Origin: Caldisericota bacterium
GTDB lineage: Bacteria; Caldisericota; Caldisericia; Caldisericales; Caldisericaceae
Assembly (NCBI GenBank): GCA_030642335.1
Contig: DAOWNX010000038.1
Coordinates: 1-7,311, forward strand
Direction of reading: 5' to 3'
DNA length: 7,311 nucleotides
Positions 1-5,128 of the stretch are shown here, piece by piece (position 1 is the first letter of the stretch; every line of letters begins with the position of its first letter). A program made the translations under genes and the position numbers. Below the pieces are notes generated by a model that made no database searches, had not been told where the DNA came from, and was given only the letters and a program-made list of their open reading frames with translations.

Positions 1-1
1 C

Positions 2-319
2 ATACAGAAAGGGACAGAAATATTCCTTGTAACCAAAAAAGGCTACGGAAAACGATTAGTTGGAAAAAAGATCAGAAAAATCAGACATGGCGGCAAAGGC
101 GTCAAGTGTGCTAAAATAGATAAAAAAGCAGGAGAAGTCCAGGCAATACAAAATGTAACTAAAGAGGACAAAATATTTGTTGTTACAAAAAACGGGAATG
201 TAATAAAGATAAAGGCCTCCACAGTGCCTATATTGAGCCGCTCCGCAAGAGGAGTAAGGATCATGAAGTTCAAAACCAAAAATGATGAAGTCGCATCGAT
301 AGCTGTAAGCCAAAAATGA
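2..319 (+). CDS. gyrA: DNA gyrase subunit A, C-terminal end (partial, cut by left edge)
   Basis: The frame is open from the left edge to TGA at 317-319 and gives 105 residues. The segment reads as the last two blades of the GyrA/ParC C-terminal beta-pinwheel, the domain that wraps DNA around gyrase for ATP-dependent negative supercoiling. Seen directly: a GYGKRL strand with an HGGKGV turn in one blade, then VVTKNGNVIKIK followed by SRSARGVRIMKF and a closing NDEVASIAV in the next. These match the repeating K-x-G...R-x-x-x-GV...D-x-V pattern of the family. GyrA is preferred over ParC because of the GYGKR motif and the good blade periodicity, but the catalytic half lies outside the window. The protein ends soon after the last blade, without the acidic tail found in some gyrases. 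Its stop overlaps the start of the next gene (ATGA), so the two are probably co-translated. Confidence 0.9.
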   Translation: MQKGTEIFLVTKKGYGKRLVGKKIRKIRHGGKGVKCAKIDKKAGEVQAIQNVTKEDKIFVVTKNGNVIKIKASTVPILSRSARGVRIMKFKTKNDEVASIAVSQK

Positions 320-1377
320 AAACATCCAAGAAAGACTATACCCCTGTGAAAACAGGGGTTCTAATTGGAGCAATTTTGATAGGTTTGATCATCCTATTAT
401 ATGCCATATTCAAAATAAGGGGGGTATTCCCTCCTATTTTTTATGGTATATTTATCGGATATTTGCTTCTCCCAATTACTAATTTCTTCTCAAAAAAAAT
501 TCCAAGATTTTTTGCCTCGCTCCTTACAATAGCCTTATTTCTCTCGGTGCTCATTCTTATGGGGTACATACTCATTCCAAAAATAATCAAAGAAGCCAAC
601 GAAGTTACTGCAAACCTGCCAAATATAATTAATTCGATTTCAATCTTTTTAGAAAATTTAATAAATAAACTTCCGGTAAATGTACGTGGAAATCTATTAA
701 AATCACTCCTGGGCAATGCTGATAGCATATTCAAAACAAATATAGATTTACTAGAAAAAACATTTCTCACAACACTAATACAAAAAATAAGACTCATACC
801 ATCTTTCTTCATCTCTATTGTTCTCGCATTCTTTTTTATGAAAGATTCTGCAATGTTATATAATGTATCTTCGAAACTCTTTAAAGACGACAAGAATAAA
901 TCATGGATAAAGTTTTTAAAAGAAAACAATGAAGAAATCAGAACTTATTACGGTACGCTATTAATAATAGCAATATGCACAGGAATAATGATAGGAACAA
1001 TGAGCTATTTCGTTGGGCTAAAATATTTTTTACTCATTGGCTTTATGGATTCATTTCTCGAATTGCTCCCATACATAGGTCCTACCATAGTTTATATCAT
1101 AGGTGCAACATTTGCAGCACTTACTTCACTTAAAACTTTTTTGCTATTTTCAGTTTTTTTTATTGTCATAGAAATCATACAATCACAAGTCGTGATACCA
1201 CATTTCGCAGGAAAAAGAATAAAAATGCCCCCAGTTGCAATTATTTTGCTAATTATCTTAGGAGGCTCACTAGCTGGAGTGCTTGGCATTATTATTGCAG
1301 TACCTTTATTTATAGTCATTAGAAACATAATAAAAATTCTCCGTCCTGCATTTTATCAAACAATTAAAACTGCTTGA
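316..1377 (+). CDS. AI-2E/PerM (UPF0118) family transporter
   Basis: A 353-residue polytopic inner-membrane protein. Hydrophobic stretches lie at about residues 14-34, 38-56, 66-88, 160-176, 213-268 (two or more segments), 273-290 and 306-336. The largely polar region at about 90-155 between the third and fourth stretches is typical of the family. The conserved C-terminal signature is present as GLKYFLLIGF followed by LELLPYIGPTI (about 234-258), and then a late proline at VPLF (about 329-332). Length and layout match the AI-2E family transporter/PerM group. Members have been linked to autoinducer-2 export or Na+/H+ exchange, but substrates are mostly unknown and cannot be read here. The start ATG overlaps the gyrA stop and has no good ribosome binding site, suggesting translational coupling to gyrA. 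Its stop codon overlaps the -35 box of the next promoter. Confidence 0.88.
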   Translation: MKTSKKDYTPVKTGVLIGAILIGLIILLYAIFKIRGVFPPIFYGIFIGYLLLPITNFFSKKIPRFFASLLTIALFLSVLILMGYILIPKIIKEANEVTANLPNIINSISIFLENLINKLPVNVRGNLLKSLLGNADSIFKTNIDLLEKTFLTTLIQKIRLIPSFFISIVLAFFFMKDSAMLYNVSSKLFKDDKNKSWIKFLKENNEEIRTYYGTLLIIAICTGIMIGTMSYFVGLKYFLLIGFMDSFLELLPYIGPTIVYIIGATFAALTSLKTFLLFSVFFIVIEIIQSQVVIPHFAGKRIKMPPVAIILLIILGGSLAGVLGIIIAVPLFIVIRNIIKILRPAFYQTIKTA

Positions 1378-1401
1378 CAGAAAACCTTAAATCAGTACAA
1401 T
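1374..1401 (+). promoter_or_regulatory. sigma70-type promoter of the rplU operon
   Basis: A perfect -35 box TTGACA (1374-1379) is separated by 16 bp from TACAAT (1396-1401), which matches the -10 consensus at five of six positions. Transcription would start near 1408, leaving a leader of about 60 nt before rplU. The -35 box overlaps the TGA stop (1375-1377) of the preceding membrane-protein gene. There is no intrinsic terminator between the two genes, so read-through from the gyrA side is also possible. Confidence 0.8.
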
Positions 1402-1420
1402 AAGAAGTTGCAATATCACA

Positions 1421-1451
1421 TATAAAAGGCTAAAAACCGGTGCCTTTTATA
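1421..1451 (+). promoter_or_regulatory. Leader hairpin of rplU, candidate L21-type autoregulatory element
   Basis: The arms at 1421-1430 and 1442-1451 are perfectly complementary over 10 bp (TATAAAAGGC / GCCTTTTATA) around an 11-nt loop containing AAAAACCGG. The hairpin lies inside the inferred transcript and ends just upstream of the AAAGGAGG Shine-Dalgarno site (1455-1462). It has no trailing U-run, so it is not a normal terminator. The downstream arm contains CCTTT (1443-1447), which could instead pair with AAAGG of the Shine-Dalgarno site (1455-1459). Ribosomal-protein leaders before rplU are known in low-G+C Gram-positive bacteria (L21 leader family). Whether this belongs to that family is inference. 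Confidence 0.6.
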
Positions 1452-1469
1452 GTGAAAGGAGGCTAACAG

Positions 1470-1799
1470 ATGGAAGCAATTATAAAAACTGGTGGTCATC
1501 AGTACAGAATCAAGTCTGGTGACATTATCAAAATCCAGAAATTAACTGGCAAAATAGGCAATAAGGTACATTTTAAAAATGTACTCATGCTAAAGGACGG
1601 GAAAACCGTTAAATTAGGCACGCCTGGAATAGAAAATGTATCAGTAGAAGGAACTATCACCGAACAGGGAAAAGATAAAAAAATCATTGTATTTTTTTAT
1701 CGAAACAAAACAAGAAACAGGAAAAAAAATGGTCATAGGCAACCTTATACGAGGGTAAGAATAAATGAAATCCTGAGCGAGGTGAATAAAAATGGCTAG
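1470..1799 (+). CDS. rplU: 50S ribosomal protein L21
   Basis: A 109-residue protein with the L21 hallmarks: N-terminal EAIIKTGGHQYRI, the central strand-rich region, and the basic FFYRNKTRNRKKNGHRQPYTRVRI stretch corresponding to the YKRRKxxxxxxGHRQxxTxxxI rRNA-binding motif (about residues 76-99). Length is normal (family about 100-110). L21 binds 23S rRNA in the large subunit, close to L20. The ATG is set by a strong AAAGGAGG site 7 nt upstream (1455-1462). It is the first gene after the promoter at 1374-1401. Its last eight bases, ending in TAG, overlap the start of rpmA. There is no prp-type protease gene between rplU and rpmA, unlike in many Firmicutes. Confidence 0.97.
   Translation: MEAIIKTGGHQYRIKSGDIIKIQKLTGKIGNKVHFKNVLMLKDGKTVKLGTPGIENVSVEGTITEQGKDKKIIVFFYRNKTRNRKKNGHRQPYTRVRINEILSEVNKNG
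1566..1584. repeat. Short perfect inverted repeat inside rplU
   Basis: GTACATTTT (1566-1574) and AAAATGTAC (1576-1584) are perfectly complementary around a single A. The 9-bp arms are A+T-rich and lie within the L21 coding sequence. Such a repeat may be chance in A+T-rich DNA. No partner copy was seen elsewhere in the window. Confidence 0.5.
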
Positions 1800-2040
1800 A
1801 AAAAAATCTAGAACAAATGGAAGAGATAGTAACCCTAAATACCTCGGCGTAAAACTTTACGGTGGTCAGAAAGCAAAAGCTGGAAATATTATTGTTAGAC
1901 AAATAGGCGAAAAAATAAAACCAGGGAAGAATGTTGGAGAAGGTAATGATTATACACTTTTCGCATTAAAACCAGGCATAGTAAAATTCGAAAAGAAAAA
2001 AACAAAGACAATAGTTCATATTCTGACTGAGGAGATTTAG
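1792..2040 (+). CDS. rpmA: 50S ribosomal protein L27
   Basis: An 82-residue L27, recognised by NGRDSNPKYLGVK, GNIIVRQIGEKIKPG and NVGEGNDYTLFALKPGIVKFE. L27 sits beside the peptidyl-transferase centre, and its flexible N-terminal tail reaches the tRNA CCA ends. The tail here reads MARKKSRTNGRDS. Compared with the common pattern MAHKKxGGSxxNGRDS it is about three residues shorter and lacks the Gly-Gly-Ser turn, while keeping Ala2, Lys4 and Lys5. There is no N-terminal cleavage extension, consistent with the lack of a prp gene. Translation starts inside rplU (8-bp overlap) with GAGGTG (1779-1784) as binding site. The gene ends with TAG (2038-2040), directly followed in the same frame by the Obg coding sequence. 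Confidence 0.96.
   Translation: MARKKSRTNGRDSNPKYLGVKLYGGQKAKAGNIIVRQIGEKIKPGKNVGEGNDYTLFALKPGIVKFEKKKTKTIVHILTEEI
2028..2034 (+). promoter_or_regulatory. Ribosome binding site that decides the obg start
   Basis: TGAGGAG lies within the last codons of rpmA. It leaves 9 nt before the ACG at 2044 and 12 nt before the ATC at 2047. No ATG, GTG or TTG in the Obg frame lies near it, so this site supports initiation at a near-cognate codon right after the rpmA stop rather than at the internal ATG at 2317. Confidence 0.6.
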
Positions 2041-2043
2041 CTT

Positions 2044-3342
2044 ACGATCAAGAAAAGATTTATAGATCATGCCATCATCACAATAAAAAGCGGTAAGGGA
2101 GGCAATGGAGCAGTAAGTTTTCGTCATGAAAAGTTTGCCCCCCATGGTGGCCCTAATGGAGGGGATGGCGGAAATGGAGGCAGTGTAATCATCCGGGCAA
2201 CCCAGAACCTCAATACCCTAAATCATTTCATCCATCAAAAACATTTCACCGCAGAAAACGGAGAAAATGGTAAATCAGCCAACAAACACGGTAAAAATGG
2301 TAAAGACATCATAATAATGGTCCCGCGCGGGACCATTATACTAAACAGAGATAATAACGAAATAATCGCAGATCTCGACAAAGACAACCAATCTATCGTT
2401 GTAGCGAAGGGTGGAAAAGGCGGAAAAGGAAACAAAAGCTTTGCAACTCCAACAGAACGCACTCCCCATTACAGCGAAAACGGCGAAAACAGTAAAACAA
2501 TACACGTAGAGTTAAGATTAAAGATTTTGTCAGATGTCGGTATCATAGGATTGCCTAATGCAGGAAAATCCACATTACTCACGGCTGTATCCAATGCAAA
2601 ACCAACAATAGCGAACTATCCATTTACTACTCTTTCTCCAAAGATTGGGATGGTAAAAATTGGTACAAATAAAAGATTTCTAATGGCTGACCTCCCCGGA
2701 CTTATAGAAGGAGCAAGCAAAGGAAGAGGAATGGGTAATGAATTTCTCGCCCACGTAGAAAGAACAAAAGTATTGTTAGTTTTAATAGATGGTACAGAAC
2801 GAAAAAAGATTCTTTCAGCCTTTAAAAACCTGTCAAACGAACTAAGAGAATATAACCCTGGAATTCTCAACAAGCAAAGAGTCGTAGTAGTCAATAAAAT
2901 AGATCTGTGGAGCACAAAAAGAACAAAAGAGATAAAGGATAAATTCAATAAATTAGGCGAAGAGGTATATTTTATCTCTGCACTGCATAAAATTGGCCTC
3001 GACCCTCTTTTATATCGATTGCATGAACTTGTTTTATCAGTGGCACCAGAAAAGAAGATCACATTAAAAGAAAAAACTATTACACTCACTGAAAATGATT
3101 TAAAAAAGTTTTTAAAAATCGAAAAGATAGATTCCCATACACTTAAAGTAACTCAAGATGAATTAGAAAGAAGAGTCCAATTAAGCGATCTTGAAAAAAC
3201 AGGAAGTATTGCAGAACTTTTCAGGTTTTTCAAAAAAATAAAATTAGAAAAAGAGCTGATAAGAGCAGGAATAAAAGATGGAGATAGGGTAATCATAGGC
3301 AACAAAAGTTTTATATTCAAACAAGATGAAAAAAACAAATAA
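2044..3342 (+). CDS. obg: Obg/CgtA-type GTPase, ribosome assembly factor (non-canonical start)
   Basis: From ACG at 2044 this gives 432 residues, normal for Obg. The N-terminal glycine-rich Obg fold runs from FIDHA through SGKGGNGAVSF, PHGGPNGGDGGNGGS and the KHGKNGKD segment to KGGKGGKGN. The G domain has the P-loop GLPNAGKST (about 169-177), NYPFTTLSP switch I, DLPGL (about 216-220), NKID (about 284-287) and SAL (about 312-314). A C-terminal OCT domain ends near IGNKSFIF. Obg binds the 50S subunit and acts in its late assembly and in stress control. The start is odd: the first in-frame ATG (2317) would remove about 90 conserved residues, and no ATG, GTG or TTG lies between the rpmA stop and that point. 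ACG 2044 (9 nt after TGAGGAG) or ATC 2047 are the best candidates; CTT 2041 and ATA 2062 are less likely. A T-to-C change from an original ATG, or a sequencing error, would also explain it. Its end overlaps nadD by 17 bp. Confidence 0.93.
   Translation, partial: TIKKRFIDHAIITIKSGKGGNGAVSFRHEKFAPHGGPNGGDGGNGGSVIIRATQNLNTLNHFIHQKHFTAENGENGKSANKHGKNGKDIIIMVPRGTIILNRDNNEIIADLDKDNQSIVVAKGGKGGKGNKSFATPTERTPHYSENGENSKTIHVELRLKILSDVGIIGLPNAGKSTLLTAVSNAKPTIANYPFTTLSPKIGMVKIGTNKRFLMADLPGLIEGASKGRGMGNEFLAHVERTKVLLVLIDGTERKKILSAFKNLSNELREYNPGILNKQRVVVVNKIDLWSTKRTKEIKDKFNKLGEEVYFISALHKIGLDPLLYRLHELVLSVAPEKKITLKEKTITLTENDLKKFLKIEKIDSHTLKVTQDELERRVQLSDLEKTGSIAELFRFFKKIKLEKELIRAGIKDGDRVIIGNKSFIFKQDEKNK
2314..2339. 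repeat. Perfect 26-bp palindrome inside obg
   Basis: Thirteen bases on each side of the point between 2326 and 2327 are exactly complementary, with no unpaired centre (core TGGTCCCGCGCGGGACCA). It is far more G+C-rich than its surroundings. It encodes the I-M-V-P-R-G-T-I-I stretch, the conserved VPxGT loop of the Obg fold. In RNA it would form a stem of about 11 bp with a 4-nt loop. A function is not known; see findings. Confidence 0.85.
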
Positions 3343-3928
3343 AATAGGCCTTTTTGGCGGAGCGTTTAACCCGATACATAATGGCCATCTCTTCGTTGCC
3401 AAAGAATCAATGAAGACTTTCAATCTAAATAAAATAATCTTTATTCCTACAGGGAACCCTGTCTTTGAAAAACAAGAGCTACTGAATAAACAAATACGCG
3501 TAAATTTCGTAAAAACCGCTATTTCAAATAAAAAAAATTTCGAAGTTTCTTTTTTCGAAGTAGAAAGAGAAACGCCTTCATTTTTTATAGATACACTGCA
3601 ACATTTCAATAACGGCAAAGATATGCTTTTTACCATTCTCGGGGAAGATACATTTATGCAGTTTCATAAATGGAAATCACCGGAAGAAATTTTAGAAAAT
3701 TCATATCTTATCGTAGCAAAACGGTACGAAGGAAATTTTGCCGGGACAAAAAAATATATTAAAAAATACTTCACAGAATACAAAGAAAAAATACTTTTTC
3801 TTCCACACCCACTATTTCCGATATCATCTACATTAATAAGAGAAAGAATCAAAAAAGGAAAGTATATTTCCTATCTTCTACCTGAGAGTATAGAAAAAAA
3901 AATAGTAGAGAATGGTTACTATATATAA
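3326..3928 (+). CDS. nadD: Nicotinate-nucleotide adenylyltransferase
   Basis: A 200-residue cytoplasmic nucleotidyltransferase that joins nicotinate mononucleotide and ATP to give deamido-NAD, the step before NAD synthetase. The class signature is intact: GLFGGAFNPIHNGH at residues 8-21, with the phosphate-binding His18 and His21, and the C-terminal ISSTLIR at 166-172. GEDTFMQFHKW (about residues 105-115) corresponds to the usual GxDxxxxxxxW segment of bacterial NadD. Length is typical. The ATG lies inside the end of obg (17-bp overlap) with little Shine-Dalgarno signal, so translation is probably coupled. The obg-nadD-yqeK order is common in Firmicutes and other bacteria, which supports the call. 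Confidence 0.95.
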   Translation: MKKTNKIGLFGGAFNPIHNGHLFVAKESMKTFNLNKIIFIPTGNPVFEKQELLNKQIRVNFVKTAISNKKNFEVSFFEVERETPSFFIDTLQHFNNGKDMLFTILGEDTFMQFHKWKSPEEILENSYLIVAKRYEGNFAGTKKYIKKYFTEYKEKILFLPHPLFPISSTLIRERIKKGKYISYLLPESIEKKIVENGYYI

Positions 3929-4487
3929 ATTAAGGGAAGAAGTTAAAAAAAGACTTTCGCTTAATCGATTTGAGCATTCTGAAAGAGTTACAGATATGAG
4001 CAAAAAACTCAGTAAAATTTGGAGTGGAGATACCACAAAGCTCATTTATGCAGCCTATTTACATGATATAGCGCGAGATATGCCCACAAAAAATCTAATA
4101 AAAATAGTAAAAGAAAACGGCTATCGAATAAGCAAACTTGAGCATGCAAAGCCAGTTCTTTTACACGGCCTGGCCGGAACAATTATCGCTGAAACAATTT
4201 TTGGTATTAACGACCAATCAATACTCAATGCAATCCGGTATCATACAACCGGAAGAAAAGGAATTACTGTTAACGAAGCAATTATTTATGTAGCAGATTT
4301 TACAGAATGTGGAAGAAAATTCAAAGAAGCAAACATTGTAAGAAAAATCTCTTTCAAAAACCTAAAAGAGGCAGTTTTAAAAGAAACAGAGCTTAATATC
4401 TGTTTTTTAATGAACAAAAGAAAACCTATTCACCCATATTCCATAGAAATGTTTAACGATTTACTAAAAAACGAGATTCTTCCGTAA
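3912..4487 (+). CDS. yqeK: HD-domain hydrolase of the YqeK family (symmetrical Ap4A hydrolase)
   Basis: A 191-residue HD-superfamily protein. Metal-ligand and neighbouring motifs are visible: FEHSERV (His22), YLHDIA (His51-Asp52), LLHGLAG (His85), RYHTTG (His111) and YVADFTE (Asp129). The HTTG and AD..E motifs are characteristic of YqeK rather than of the NadD-fused or RelA-type HD proteins. Characterised members split diadenosine tetraphosphate symmetrically into two ADP. The ATG overlaps the end of nadD by 17 bp and has only a weak upstream site, so coupling to nadD is likely. In many genomes rsfS, the ribosomal silencing factor, follows. It is not here: the next element is a tRNA promoter starting 26 nt after the stop, and no terminator is visible between them. 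Confidence 0.92.
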   Translation: MVTIYKLREEVKKRLSLNRFEHSERVTDMSKKLSKIWSGDTTKLIYAAYLHDIARDMPTKNLIKIVKENGYRISKLEHAKPVLLHGLAGTIIAETIFGINDQSILNAIRYHTTGRKGITVNEAIIYVADFTECGRKFKEANIVRKISFKNLKEAVLKETELNICFLMNKRKPIHPYSIEMFNDLLKNEILP

Positions 4488-4513
4488 ATCTCACTTAATT
4501 CGCGCTGTTTCGG

Positions 4514-4541
4514 TTGACTAAAAATGGAATAAAAATATAAT
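4514..4541 (+). promoter_or_regulatory. sigma70-type promoter of the tRNA cluster
   Basis: TTGACT (4514-4519) and a perfect TATAAT (4536-4541) are spaced by 16 bp. Transcription is expected near 4548, only a few bases before the first tRNA. The position just after yqeK and the strength of the boxes fit a stable-RNA promoter. Confidence 0.82.
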
Positions 4542-4551
4542 ATAGATGCAA

Positions 4552-4626
4552 GCGGGAGTAGCTCAGGGGTAGAGCTCTGGCTTCCCAAGCCAGTTGTCGC
4601 GGGTTCAAATCCCGTCTTCCGCTCCA
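4552..4626 (+). tRNA. tRNA-Gly (anticodon CCC)
   Basis: The acceptor stem GCGGGAG pairs with CTTCCGC (one G-U), and the D arm contains AGCTCAGGGGTAGAGC. The anticodon stem CTGGC/GCCAG encloses loop TTCCCAA with anticodon CCC at 4584-4586. The T arm GCGGG-TTCAAAT-CCCGT follows. Discriminator T and an encoded CCA end the gene. It reads GGG codons. It is the first of three co-oriented tRNA genes, 10 nt before the next. Confidence 0.96.
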
Positions 4627-4636
4627 AAGATGGAAA

Positions 4637-4710
4637 GGCGCCGTCGCCAAGTGGTAAGGCAAGGGTCTGCAAAACCCTTATCGTCGGTTCGACTCCGATC
4701 GGTGCCTCCA
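4637..4710 (+). tRNA. tRNA-Cys (anticodon GCA)
   Basis: The acceptor GGCGCCG pairs with CGGTGCC. Anticodon stem AGGGT/ACCCT carries loop CTGCAAA with GCA at 4669-4671. The T arm TCGG-TTCGACT-CCGA is present, and the gene ends with discriminator U73 (an identity element of tRNA-Cys) plus encoded CCA. It reads UGC and UGU. Confidence 0.96.
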
Positions 4711-4718
4711 AAATTTGT

Positions 4719-4805
4719 GCCGGGGTGGCGGAACTGGCAGACGCACGGGACTTAAAATCCCGCGATGGTGACATCGTACCGGTTCGATTCCGGTCCCCGG
4801 CACCA
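4719..4805 (+). tRNA. tRNA-Leu (anticodon UAA)
   Basis: An 87-nt class II tRNA. The acceptor GCCGGGG pairs with CCCCGGC, with A73 and encoded CCA. Anticodon stem CGGGA/TCCCG carries loop CTTAAAA with TAA at 4753-4755. A long variable arm is formed by CGATG (4763-4767) and CATCG (4772-4776), as expected for leucine. It reads UUA and UUG. No clear terminator follows the cluster. Confidence 0.96.
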
Positions 4806-4858
4806 GTCCAGTTCCTGTGTTACTTTTATTTTAGAATAATCAGTTTCTAATAAAAAAA

Positions 4859-5026
4859 TTACCATCGAGCGTTATGTTCCTCTGCTCATCCAACAATATC
4901 TTTGAATTGAATAGTTTTCCCTGTATCAATTTCAATCGTTCCTGAAAAACGGCCAAAGAGTTGATGATCCTCAGATTTAAGAATTAAAAGATCAGTTTTT
5001 GCAATGCGCTCATAAAAAGAGAAAAA
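4859..5026 (-). pseudogene. C-terminal remnant of a DUF2804-family gene
   Basis: On the minus strand the frame from about 5026 downward reads a stretch that resembles the C-terminal end of DUF2804 proteins: FYERIAKTDLLILKS, HQLFGRFSGTIEID, then FKDIVG. At 4886-4888 the frame hits TGA, exactly where the family usually has Phe. It then continues as AEEHNARW before TAA at 4859-4861, which looks like the expected natural end. Upstream residues lose the resemblance, and the rest of the family's roughly 300-residue body is absent, replaced by the pckA promoter and pckA. No start or binding site serves the fragment. It is therefore read as a gene relic, truncated at its 5' side and with a nonsense codon near its end. 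The family match is from memory, not from a search. The remaining part of this gene-free stretch (4806-4858) is A+T-rich and holds nothing recognisable. Confidence 0.6.
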
Positions 5027-5068
5027 TTGAATCGCTAATAGCCACATACATAAAAATGTCTTCACTAG

Positions 5069-5096
5069 TTGACAAAAAACATTTTTGGCATAAACT
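5069..5096 (+). promoter_or_regulatory. Candidate sigma70-type promoter of pckA
   Basis: A perfect TTGACA (5069-5074) is followed, 16 bp on, by TAAACT (5091-5096), a four-of-six match to the -10 consensus. Transcription would begin near 5103. AAAAATG (5052-5058) and CATTTTT (5080-5086) form 7-bp arms around the -35 box and could be an operator, but the evidence for that is slight. Confidence 0.6.
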
Positions 5097-5128
5097 TCTT
5101 CAGAGAAAAACAATGAAAGGAGAATAAA

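Noticed and set aside
441..929. Minus-strand 162-codon frame inside the transporter gene
   Set aside because: It is a shadow of the strong plus-strand coding frame, with no ribosome site and no recognisable motif.
1421..1451. Leader hairpin as an intrinsic terminator of the gyrA-transporter unit
   Set aside because: The stem is not followed by a T-run and lies downstream of a strong promoter, just before a ribosome binding site.
2616..3089. Minus-strand 157-codon frame inside obg
   Set aside because: It lies entirely opposite the conserved GTPase domain and has no family features of its own.
2317..3342. obg starting at the internal ATG 2317
   Set aside because: This would delete about 90 residues of the highly conserved glycine-rich Obg fold that is encoded intact upstream in the same frame.
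4430..4774. Minus-strand 114-codon reading frame across the tRNA genes
   Set aside because: It is antisense to the tRNA-Gly and tRNA-Cys genes, runs into tRNA-Leu, and overlaps the yqeK end. Its GVEPTI and TGFEPATTGLGSQSS-like text is the well-known false protein produced by reading tRNA genes backwards.
4831..4850. Small hairpin TTAGAA/TTCTAA as a terminator for the tRNA cluster
   Set aside because: It has only six A-T-rich pairs and no T-run follows it on the plus strand.
5027..5113. Minus-strand upstream part of the 75-codon frame that ends at 4886
   Set aside because: Its first 29 codons run across the pckA promoter and leader and show no resemblance to DUF2804 or anything else. The ATG looks accidental.
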